Shown piece by piece: positions 11,256 to 18,246 of a DNA stretch of 25,955 bases. A program made the position numbers and the translations under genes. The DNA lies in IMG/VR virus record IMGVR_UViG_3300032722_000105, positions 1 to 25,955 of that record; one strand, written 5' to 3'. The stretch's first letter is position 1; every line of letters begins with the position of its first letter. The notes beneath the pieces are model-generated. The model saw only the letters and a program-made list of their open reading frames with translations. It did not search any database and was not told the DNA's origin. The stretch comes from a virus.

Positions 11256-11685
11256 ATTTATTGTGTTTTGATCTATTATAAAATGCTGGAATAGCTTTTA
11301 AATTGCTTGGAACATGAAGGCCTGATACAAAATCACCTTGTAAAGGTATTACATGATCAACTTCCCATTTTTGACCAGTTAATTTGCTTAAAATATTAGC
11401 AAGTTTGTATTCATTTTTAATTCTTTCATGGTCAATATCATTAAGCCATAAAGGAGTTCTATATTTTTGAGCTGCTTTTCTAGTGCGATTTTTTGCATTT
11501 ACTAAAGCAGTATTTTTTAATCGCCATTCTTTGTTTATTTTGGCAATTTTTTCAGAGTTGTTTTTTCTGTATTCAGAATTAAAAGCAATTCTTTTTTCTT
11601 TAGTTTTTTGGTAATACTCTTTTTTATAAGCAAGGACTTTTTCCTTGTTTGCATAATACCAAGATAAAGAAGATTCTTTACTCAT
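11242..11685 (-). CDS. HNH endonuclease inserted in lysis cassette
   Basis: A 147-residue protein. The N-terminal 75 residues are a basic helical repeat region (YYANKEK, YKKEYYQKTKEKR, YRKNNSEK, NKEWRLKN) typical of DNA-contacting segments of mobile phage HNH enzymes. The nuclease core follows: WEVDHVIPLQGD (Asp110, His111), GLHVPSNLKAI (His124, Asn128) and YNRSKHN. It is not closely similar to the two AP2-type HNH genes in this window. It lies between the i-spanin gene, overlapped by 4 bases, and the endolysin gene, overlapped by 14 bases, so it interrupts lysis functions without breaking them. Homing activity is inference. Confidence 0.85.
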   Translation of the reverse strand: MSKESSLSWYYANKEKVLAYKKEYYQKTKEKRIAFNSEYRKNNSEKIAKINKEWRLKNTALVNAKNRTRKAAQKYRTPLWLNDIDHERIKNEYKLANILSKLTGQKWEVDHVIPLQGDFVSGLHVPSNLKAIPAFYNRSKHNKYAIK

Positions 11686-12095
11686 TTTGAAACTTCATCA
11701 TACTGAGCATAACAAGCTTTTAATGCTTCTCTGATTGTATCGGCTCTAGCAGCTTCCCTTGTAAGAAAGACGCTATCCTCGTAGAAAAGTTTGCTTCCAT
11801 CGTTTCCTGTGGCAACTTGTCCATTGGTGGATACTTTATCTGTCCTACTGGTTCTTGAGCGCAGCTCGACAAGAGCATTAGCAAGCTGATTGTTAATAGC
11901 ATTGATTTGAGCATCTTTTAGTTTCCTTATTTCATCAGTAGCATCTTGGAGATTATGTTCTTTTTGAATAGCATTTTTAACTTCTTGAGCTTTGTATTCT
12001 TCAAATTTATAGTGCTCATATTTTCCATAACCCAATCCAGATAAAGCTAAAACAGCTAAACCGATTGATAAATAATAACTAAAAGGAAGAATCAT
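11682..12095 (-). CDS. Rz: Rz-like inner-membrane spanin subunit
   Basis: A 137-residue protein with one N-terminal membrane anchor (PFSYYLSIGLAVLALSGLGYG) followed by a long periplasmic coiled coil (about 30-80) and a C-terminal helix (TREAARADTIREALKACYAQY). This is the topology of i-spanins, which bridge to an outer-membrane lipoprotein and fuse the two membranes at the end of lysis. A separate frame inside the gene encodes the Rz1 partner. It follows the holin-like gene with a 4-base overlap. Confidence 0.82.
   Translation of the reverse strand: MILPFSYYLSIGLAVLALSGLGYGKYEHYKFEEYKAQEVKNAIQKEHNLQDATDEIRKLKDAQINAINNQLANALVELRSRTSRTDKVSTNGQVATGNDGSKLFYEDSVFLTREAARADTIREALKACYAQYDEVSK
11720..11914 (-). 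CDS. Rz1: Rz1-like outer-membrane spanin lipoprotein, nested in Rz
   Basis: A 64-residue frame entirely inside the Rz-like gene. It has a signal peptide ending in LLSSC, a lipobox with Cys18 as the lipid-attachment site, then a short proline-containing mature part (AQEPVGQIKYPPMDKLP). An AAGGAAA ribosome site precedes the ATG. Nested Rz1 genes are well known in lambda-like phages, and the lipobox makes this a deliberate second frame rather than chance. Confidence 0.82.
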   Translation of the reverse strand: MLKSMLLTISLLMLLSSCAQEPVGQIKYPPMDKLPQETMEANFSTRIASFLQGKLLEPIQSEKH

Positions 12096-12274
12096 TGAAT
12101 AGGCTCGCTAGTTACAAAGCGCAATATAGCAACAATAATCCCAATGCTAATAAAGCACAAACCATAATATTGAGGGTCAATAATGTTTTGAACATAAGAA
12201 AAGTTATCAAATAAAGCACCAAAAACAACCAATGCAAAAGAAAACCACATTGTTTTGGATTTATGCGCCTTCAT
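12092..12274 (-). CDS. Holin-like small membrane protein
   Basis: A 60-residue protein with two hydrophobic segments (MWFSFALVVFGALFDNFSYV and YYGLCFISIGIIVAILRFV). The start MKAHKSKTMWFS and the end RFVTSEP are typical of small phage holins placed between XhlA-like and spanin genes. Holins form membrane lesions that let the endolysin reach peptidoglycan. It overlaps both neighbours by 4 bases. Assignment rests on topology and gene order. Confidence 0.75.
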   Translation of the reverse strand: MKAHKSKTMWFSFALVVFGALFDNFSYVQNIIDPQYYGLCFISIGIIVAILRFVTSEPIQ

Positions 12275-12513
12275 TTTGAATGGTAAAACCCAGCAACAAA
12301 AGCAACTAATCCACTAATTCCAGATACCATTGCCATTCCCATCCAAAATCCACCTCTAGATTTATCAGCAAGACTAACTAATTTATCAATAGAATTTTCA
12401 AGTTTGTCTATTTTGCGCTCCATAGAATCAAACTTTTTTTCATAGTCCTCTACTTTTTGCCAGAGAACTCCATACTTAACAGGGTCAAAATCATAGGACA
12501 TAATCTCACCCAT
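12271..12513 (-). CDS. XhlA-like membrane protein of lysis cassette
   Basis: 80 residues: a coiled coil (QKVEDYEKKFDSMERKIDKL, about 19-50), then one C-terminal transmembrane helix (FWMGMAMVSGISGLVAFVAGF). This is the layout of XhlA/hemolysin-type accessory lysis proteins. The start at 12513 overlaps the tail-collar stop. The internal ATG at 12501 has a GGTGAG just upstream and could be used instead. Confidence 0.68.
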   Translation of the reverse strand: MGEIMSYDFDPVKYGVLWQKVEDYEKKFDSMERKIDKLENSIDKLVSLADKSRGGFWMGMAMVSGISGLVAFVAGFYHSK

Positions 12514-13247
12514 TAAGTTTTATAGATGTATGCAAGAGCATAGTATGGAGGAAGGTTAGCATTTGTACCACTTACACCCGTTGTAGTATTTGTTGTAGCT
12601 ACAGTAATTCCAGTTGTAGCAGAACCTGTGCTACTTGCACTTCCATATCCAACGCCAGATAAATTTGCTCCATTTGGCGATCCTGCTCCAGAGCTTCCTG
12701 TTGGATGAGCATGGCTTGGGTCTGTAACTGTTGAAGTTGCCGTATGTGTATGTGACACAACAATAGCATCTGTAGAGCCACCAGTTTGACCTACTGTATA
12801 ACTATTTCCTGCGCCTAATACAAAAGAATTTCTTAAATCAGGAGTTCCATTTGTACCATCACAAATTACAAATCCACTAGGAATAGAGCCAACAGAGCCA
12901 GACCAAATTAAAATACAGCCACTAGGAACAGATGGAACTGTAGTAGGAATTGTTGTAAGAATTCCAGCAATATTGTCATAAGTATTAACTAATACACTAG
13001 TTGAATCTTCTAAAACAAATTTATAAGAATAGCCTTGTTGAAGCCATAATTCATTTGGAAGTTTGCCATCAGAACCTAAAATAATAGGGTTTGCATTTGC
13101 AATAGTTCCATTTACTGTTGTGTATGTAGCAAGAGGGGTAGAGCTTCCAGCTTGATAAGTAAAAATTTGACCGCCAGATAAAGGCAATCCAGTAGGCCCA
13201 AAAATAGTTTGAGCATTAAATAAGGGGGATAGATTTACTGTTGCCAT
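12513..13247 (-). CDS. Tail-collar domain fibre-like protein
   Basis: A 244-residue protein. The N-terminal part (LFNAQTIFGPTGLPLSGGQI, LPNELWLQQGYSYKFVLED) is a virion-binding region seen on many phage fibres. The C-terminal half has the phage tail-collar signature: PSGFVICDGTNGTPDLRNSF, VGQTGGSTDAIVVSHTHTAT, a Gly/Ser/Thr-rich loop, and the closing NLPPYYALAYIYKT. Such proteins are short receptor-contacting fibres or baseplate collars. Start and stop overlap neighbours by 1 base. It is the last structural gene before the lysis cassette. Confidence 0.8.
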   Translation of the reverse strand: MATVNLSPLFNAQTIFGPTGLPLSGGQIFTYQAGSSTPLATYTTVNGTIANANPIILGSDGKLPNELWLQQGYSYKFVLEDSTSVLVNTYDNIAGILTTIPTTVPSVPSGCILIWSGSVGSIPSGFVICDGTNGTPDLRNSFVLGAGNSYTVGQTGGSTDAIVVSHTHTATSTVTDPSHAHPTGSSGAGSPNGANLSGVGYGSASSTGSATTGITVATTNTTTGVSGTNANLPPYYALAYIYKT

Positions 13248-15190
13248 TACTGTCCTTTAGTTGTTGGGCTGCCAGATAACAAACCTCTAAGGGCTGTGGC
13301 TGGTACATTTTTAAATCTTGACTCAAATTCTGGCATTTTTCCAAGCCTCATCATATCGCCAAGTTTAGATACCTCATTTGATTTTAACTTTTCAGCAGCA
13401 ATTTTAGAAGCATAACTTCCAGCAGCAGCAGGAAGGCCAACATGAAGTCCACCGCCATATCCAAGAGCACCTTGAGTAAGAACTCCTAAGACACTATCAG
13501 GGGCAAATTTACCTACAAGAGCTAAAGTCTTTTGAGTAGCATTACCTTTGGCAACTTCAATAATGGCTTTTTGTTCTTCAGGAGTAAATGTCCTCATTCT
13601 CTTATCATTTGTAGCAAGCTGTTTCATTTGCTTTGTAAGAGAAGTATTTACATCTTTATCAAAAGAGGCATTTTCAAACATATCATCAAAAATCTCAGCT
13701 TTTTTAAGTTTTGTATATGTTTGACGAGCATCTTGCCAAGTTTTTAATCCTTGTGGACCGCCAGCAGTAATATGGTCTGGAGGAGCATTTAAGACATAAT
13801 CATCAAAATTATCTTTTAATATTCCTGCAAGCCTTCTAGTTTCTGGGTCTATGCTCTTTTGCTGACCTTGAATCATTTTTCTAATGGCTTGTAATTCAGT
13901 AAAATCTTTAGGCACATCAGTTCTAACCATCTCATTGATAACTCCATCAATGCCAGGATAGCCTTTAGAAGTAAATCCCTCCTGCCTTAATTCATGACCA
14001 GCTCTAAACATTTGGTCTGCAAACTTGCTGCCATTGAATTGAACTCCAGAATTCTCTGCTTGAGAATAAAGAGTCTTAGCAGCTTGTGCCAATTCAGATT
14101 GTTTTGGAGCATTAAGGGCATTTTGCTTTAATGAGAATCCAAAAGGAGCACCAGCAATAGCTCCAGCACCCATAGCCAAATAAGGATTGCCAGTTTTTTC
14201 ATAAACAGCTTGTCCTGCAACAGCAGAAGGAATTGCACCAGCTATTTGCGCTTTAGGAGCAGCAGCAGCAGATTCAGCAACACCTCTTACAAAAGGAGAG
14301 GCTGCTGTAGTAGCTAATCTAGATACAGCAGGAAGTTCAGCAGCAGTACCGCCCATTGCACTACCAGCAGTTTGAATCAATCTTTCTGGGCCAGTTTGAG
14401 CTACAGGTAAACCAGCTTGAGTCATCCATTTTTGAGCTACATCGCTTGGCATTTGAAGCTGAGGAATATTAGTCCCTGCATACTTGTTAATACCCCCTGT
14501 AACAGCATTAATTCCAGTATTCAATACATCGCCAGCAGGAAGTGCAACAGAGCCTACAAGAGCCCCTGGAGCTCCTGCAACAGTACCCCCAAGTGTAGCT
14601 CCAGTTACAGCAGGAGTTGCACCTCTAGTAAACAATCCAGCAGCTCTAGCAAAAGTTAAATTTGGTTTAGCTTGTAATTCAGATTCAGGAATATTTGTGC
14701 TTCCTGGTAAAGATTCTGGACTTACAAATAAAGGATTGCTTTCAGAAAGGTCAACATCTTGCAAAACTTGGTCAAGATATTTTTCAGGATTTTTGGTTTT
14801 AAATCCACCATAAGACTTCATAGCTTTTACATAATCGCCACCATGCTCTTTATGCAATTGACTAATGTAATAGTCCATTGCAGCTCTAGCTTCATCTTTG
14901 TTAAATGGATTAAATTCCACTCCTTGCTTATGAAGCATTGCCACAGTTTCAGGCATAAATTGACCTACACCCATAGCACCAGATGTAGGATTTACAGCAT
15001 GAGGATTACCAGAGCTTTCTGTTTGAATGACATTATCTAAAAGCTTTGCTGGAGTGCCATAGCTTTTTTTAGTATCAAACTTGACACTTTCTTTAGGCTC
15101 AGTCCATCCAGAAACTTGAACATTTTTACCAGAACCAGGCAAAACTTCAGGAGTAGATAATGTATCTGGGTCAACAAACTCTAAAGCCAT
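13247..15190 (-). CDS. DNA ejection protein with lytic transglycosylase domain
   Basis: A 647-residue protein. Residues 45-140 form an SLT-type lytic transglycosylase: LLDNVIQTESSGNPHAVNP with catalytic Glu58, GAMGVGQFMPETV (71-83) and AMDYYISQLHKEHGGDYVKA. The centre is Gly/Ala-rich and hydrophobic (about 185-230 and 320-350), able to enter membranes, and the C-terminal part is helical. The position after two other ejection-type genes matches the internal virion proteins of short-tailed phages (P22 gp16, T7 gp16), which are expelled at infection, open peptidoglycan and form the DNA conduit. The identification as an ejection protein is by order and composition; the SLT domain is direct. Confidence 0.82.
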   Translation of the reverse strand: MALEFVDPDTLSTPEVLPGSGKNVQVSGWTEPKESVKFDTKKSYGTPAKLLDNVIQTESSGNPHAVNPTSGAMGVGQFMPETVAMLHKQGVEFNPFNKDEARAAMDYYISQLHKEHGGDYVKAMKSYGGFKTKNPEKYLDQVLQDVDLSESNPLFVSPESLPGSTNIPESELQAKPNLTFARAAGLFTRGATPAVTGATLGGTVAGAPGALVGSVALPAGDVLNTGINAVTGGINKYAGTNIPQLQMPSDVAQKWMTQAGLPVAQTGPERLIQTAGSAMGGTAAELPAVSRLATTAASPFVRGVAESAAAAPKAQIAGAIPSAVAGQAVYEKTGNPYLAMGAGAIAGAPFGFSLKQNALNAPKQSELAQAAKTLYSQAENSGVQFNGSKFADQMFRAGHELRQEGFTSKGYPGIDGVINEMVRTDVPKDFTELQAIRKMIQGQQKSIDPETRRLAGILKDNFDDYVLNAPPDHITAGGPQGLKTWQDARQTYTKLKKAEIFDDMFENASFDKDVNTSLTKQMKQLATNDKRMRTFTPEEQKAIIEVAKGNATQKTLALVGKFAPDSVLGVLTQGALGYGGGLHVGLPAAAGSYASKIAAEKLKSNEVSKLGDMMRLGKMPEFESRFKNVPATALRGLLSGSPTTKGQ

Positions 15191-16662
15191 TATTTGCCCC
15201 TAGTAGCAATGCCATTAATAATTCGCAAATCTTCCTGAGCTTTTTTGTATCTTGCAGACTTTTCTCCACCAAGCTCTTTAGTAACTTGAGTAATACCTTG
15301 TGGGTCTATGCCAGCATTTCTTTTAGCATCAGCCAATCTAATAGAGTCTAAGTTTAAATTAGAATTCCATTTTTGTTGATAATCATTGGCATAAAGAGGA
15401 TTTTTATTGCTAATAACTTGAGATTGGTCCACACCATGATTAAACATCTGAACACCATAAGCCAATGCTCGGTTATATCTTGAGGTGTATTGAATGGCTT
15501 CTGGGTTCCATTCAGTTTTTCCTGCTGTCTGAGTGGCTTGTTCAATTTGTTTTTGAGTACCGCCACCACCAGCCATTGTTCCAGCACCATAAGCAGGGTT
15601 TTGAGCCAATAGGTTAGTTTCATTAGTTAATACATGGCCCAAAATCTGATAGTTAGCAGCAGGATGAGCAGGGTCAAACTCAGGCATACCAACATAGTTG
15701 CCTTTGAGATTGTTCCATAAATGAGCACCTTGACCAGTATCAGTAACTTGAGAAAGCTGAATTGCTTGATTTGCAGCAGATTCAATCCTTACAGCATTGC
15801 CAGCTTGTTCTCTTGACCTATTAACTAAATTATTGCCCAATTCCAAGTTAGCGGAAGTTTGTGGAGATAAAGCAGAAACAGCAGGGCCAGATTGTTGTTG
15901 ATTTGCAGGCATATTCATTTGAGCTGGTGTAACACCACCTTGACCGCCACCGCCCATAGGAGAACCACCTTGAGGCATTGCACCGCCACCACCTGTCAAA
16001 TACTTAGTTCCTGGAGGCAATCCTGAGTTATCGCCTGGTTGAGCTACAAGCTCTGTTCCAGCAGCCAAACCTAATTGAGTTCCTGGACCAGCTTGGCTTC
16101 CTGGTGCTTGTGCAGCAAGTAAAGCATTTCCTTGTGCCAATGGAGCAGTATAGCCACCAAGATTTGTTTGAGCTGCTTTTGGATAAAGAGCTTCTAATTG
16201 ACCTTGAGCCGTCAAAGTTCTAGCTAAATGACTAGCAAGCCATGCTTTATATTGAGTAGGAGTCCCATTTTCAGGAATATCAGACAATGTTTGAGCAACA
16301 ACATTTTCAGGGGTATTGGCATTTTTTGCATGAGTCATTACTGAATCAACAATATCTTGCTTGCCTAAATCTTTTTTTGTCAAAAGTTTTTGTTGGTCTT
16401 GAGCTACAGCAGTCAAATGATTTGTGTAGTTTGAAAGTTGAGAAGTATCAGCTTCCGTAATTGCTTTTCTAGATGCAGCTTCACCAGCCTCAATTTCAGG
16501 TTGAAGTAATGCTTTTTTCTTTTGAATATCTAAACTTTTACCAGATATATCCAACATATCTGAAATAGTCATAGGCTTAGGAGCATTTTGATTTCCATAA
16601 ATACTTGAATCAATAGTCTGACCTAATTGAGGAACAGAAACTCCGCTTGTAGAAATTGCCAT
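15190..16662 (-). CDS. Putative internal virion / DNA ejection protein
   Basis: A 490-residue protein with a helical N-terminal half (ISDMLDISGKSLDIQKKKAL; DIVDSVMTHAKNANTPENV). The Gly/Pro/Gln-rich flexible centre spans about 200-255 (PPGTKYLTGGGGAMP, GGGGQGGVTPAQMN), and the C-terminal half is helical. No enzymatic motif is visible. It lies where P22 gp20 lies, between the gp7-like and the gp16/SLT-like genes, so an ejected virion protein is the best guess. Sequence similarity to gp20 itself is not obvious to me. Confidence 0.62.
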   Translation of the reverse strand: MAISTSGVSVPQLGQTIDSSIYGNQNAPKPMTISDMLDISGKSLDIQKKKALLQPEIEAGEAASRKAITEADTSQLSNYTNHLTAVAQDQQKLLTKKDLGKQDIVDSVMTHAKNANTPENVVAQTLSDIPENGTPTQYKAWLASHLARTLTAQGQLEALYPKAAQTNLGGYTAPLAQGNALLAAQAPGSQAGPGTQLGLAAGTELVAQPGDNSGLPPGTKYLTGGGGAMPQGGSPMGGGGQGGVTPAQMNMPANQQQSGPAVSALSPQTSANLELGNNLVNRSREQAGNAVRIESAANQAIQLSQVTDTGQGAHLWNNLKGNYVGMPEFDPAHPAANYQILGHVLTNETNLLAQNPAYGAGTMAGGGGTQKQIEQATQTAGKTEWNPEAIQYTSRYNRALAYGVQMFNHGVDQSQVISNKNPLYANDYQQKWNSNLNLDSIRLADAKRNAGIDPQGITQVTKELGGEKSARYKKAQEDLRIINGIATRGK

Positions 16663-16671
16663 AATTAAACC

Positions 16672-17466
16672 TTAACCTGGATTTAAAGTAAATGAATTGC
16701 CAGCAGTAGGTGTAAATGCTCCTCCAGGGCTTGCTCCCTGAGCAACTTGATCGGCACTAAAACCGCCTAAATTATTTAATCCTGTTTGATAAGCATTATT
16801 TTGATTATTTGCTTGAGTAGCATAACCATAACCCATACTTCCTAATGAATTTAATGCTCCACTTGCAATATTTCCTTGTGCAATCTGACTAGCAGCAGTT
16901 GCATTTGCAGAGCCAATACCAAGAGCAGCCACATTGGTAGCTGTGCCAAGTTGAGCATTTGCTGAACCTGTACCCCCAGCCAAACCTAATTGAGCACCAC
17001 TCATATTCATGGCATTAATATTGCCCCTTTGAGTCTGATAATTATTAAAGGCATTTTGGTATGCTGTAGAAGCATAATTTTGAGTATATTGCTGTAAAGC
17101 TTGTTGAGCATTACCACCAACCATACCGCCTGTAGCATTTGCAGAAGCATTTTGAGTTGCTTGTCCCTGGCCTAGTTGCCAAGCATAATTAGGAGCTAAA
17201 TTAGAATTTAAGTCTGCATTGCTAAATTGATTATTAAAGTAAGCATTATTGCTAGTTAAATTCTTTAATGCAGTACCAGTACCATAATCAGCATAAGGAG
17301 TAAATTGTTGAGAAGCTTGTTGACCAGCAGCAAGTAAGTTCTGTTGTTGCTGTCTAGCAGCATCTGCTTGAGTTTGAGCAGCATTTTGCTGTCCTTGAGA
17401 GCTCATATAAGCTCCTCCAAGAACTGCTGCTCCTCCTATAACTGCTGCTGTTATTCCACCTGCCAT
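16672..17466 (-). CDS. gp7-like DNA transfer / internal virion protein
   Basis: A 264-residue Ala/Gln/Asn/Gly-rich protein. It begins with a hydrophobic glycine-rich segment (GGITAAVIGGAAVLGGAYMS), followed by QNAAQTQADAARQQQQNLLA and FTPYADYGTGTALKNL, a pattern (SS.GQ..AA..Q..AA, then PY...G..AL..L) shared by phage DNA-transfer proteins related to P22 gp7. They are packaged in the head and ejected with DNA into the envelope. Repeated GSANA/GTATN segments and low complexity explain the many spurious antisense frames. First of three putative ejection genes. Confidence 0.7.
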   Translation of the reverse strand: MAGGITAAVIGGAAVLGGAYMSSQGQQNAAQTQADAARQQQQNLLAAGQQASQQFTPYADYGTGTALKNLTSNNAYFNNQFSNADLNSNLAPNYAWQLGQGQATQNASANATGGMVGGNAQQALQQYTQNYASTAYQNAFNNYQTQRGNINAMNMSGAQLGLAGGTGSANAQLGTATNVAALGIGSANATAASQIAQGNIASGALNSLGSMGYGYATQANNQNNAYQTGLNNLGGFSADQVAQGASPGGAFTPTAGNSFTLNPG

Positions 17467-17476
17467 AATCTTTCTC

Positions 17477-18010
17477 CTAATTGCTAAAACCGAGATTATC
17501 AGTTAATAGCATTTTAATGCCATCGGTAAGTTTTTCGGTATCTTTTTGCTCTGTTTTATTCTCTAAAACTCTATTAGACATTAATCCACATTCAGGGATG
17601 ATATAAAGCCTATCTTCAATAGCAAGAATATCCTTACAATCATCTAAATTGTCATAAATATCAATCCAGATCAATTCTTCATCAAATACTCTGCCAACTC
17701 TTTTAATTCCTGCTGGAGCATCAAATTCCATTGGAGCTGTCAAAATCTTAATTTCATTGCCAATATTGACAGCTATTGTTCCTTTTTTAAGTATGACCTT
17801 ATAAGGAGTTTTGTGCTCTGCACCAACAATAACTGACCAAGGGGGAGCAATCATTGTTCTGATATATTTTCCAGGCTCAAAATCATGCAAAAACTTTACA
17901 TCAGCTTGAGGCATTTGCAATAAAGCTTCTTGAAGTTTTTCTACTTTTTCTTTTAATGGAACTACAGGTAAAAACCCTTTTCCATAAGTAACTGTAATTG
18001 AATGGTTCAT
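17477..18010 (-). CDS. Cupin-like structural/assembly phage protein
   Basis: A 177-residue protein whose middle is beta-rich: FEPGKYIRTMIAPPWSVIVG, HKTPYKVILKKGTIAVNIG, APMEFDAPAGIKRVGRVFDE, IWIDIYDN. This strand order with H-T-x(4)-I-L-x-K-G resembles single-domain cupins found among phage tail and head genes. It lacks the full His-rich metal site, so an enzymatic role is unlikely. The start overlaps the upstream small gene by 4 bases. It occupies the place of P22 gp14, but no homology claim is made. Confidence 0.55.
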   Translation of the reverse strand: MNHSITVTYGKGFLPVVPLKEKVEKLQEALLQMPQADVKFLHDFEPGKYIRTMIAPPWSVIVGAEHKTPYKVILKKGTIAVNIGNEIKILTAPMEFDAPAGIKRVGRVFDEELIWIDIYDNLDDCKDILAIEDRLYIIPECGLMSNRVLENKTEQKDTEKLTDGIKMLLTDNLGFSN

Positions 18011-18246
18011 ATATTGTAGTAAGGAACCTTAAAAGGCTTGCCATTAACAGTAATATTAATAAATCCTACTGGATTTGTAGGCAAAGTAGATGAGCCTTTT
18101 GTAGCTGTAGGAGATGCTGAAAAATTAAGCAAATTAAGAAAATACTGTTGCCATGCCCTTGTTGGCAGTTTATTGCCATCATCCAATAAAGGGGTTACAG
18201 GATAGGGATTATTTTGAGTTGTTCCCCAAATTTGATTAACAGCCAT
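18007..18246 (-). CDS. Small structural protein
   Basis: 79 residues with LPTRAWQQYFLNLLNF in the middle and LPTNPVGFINITVNGKPFKV near the end, closing with PYYNI. Proteins ending in NPVGFI...NG...K.PYY are frequent in phage tail modules just after the gp10-like gene. The function is unknown, probably a virion or assembly component. It overlaps both neighbours by 1-4 bases. Confidence 0.62.
   Translation of the reverse strand: MAVNQIWGTTQNNPYPVTPLLDDGNKLPTRAWQQYFLNLLNFSASPTATKGSSTLPTNPVGFINITVNGKPFKVPYYNI

Noticed and set aside
12599-12781. Second minus-strand frame in the tail-collar gene
   Set aside because: Gln-rich shift of the Gly/Ser/Thr repeats; no start signal.
14417-15040. Plus-strand frames opposite the SLT ejection protein
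   Set aside because: Low-complexity antisense of an Ala/Gly-rich gene with no ribosome sites.
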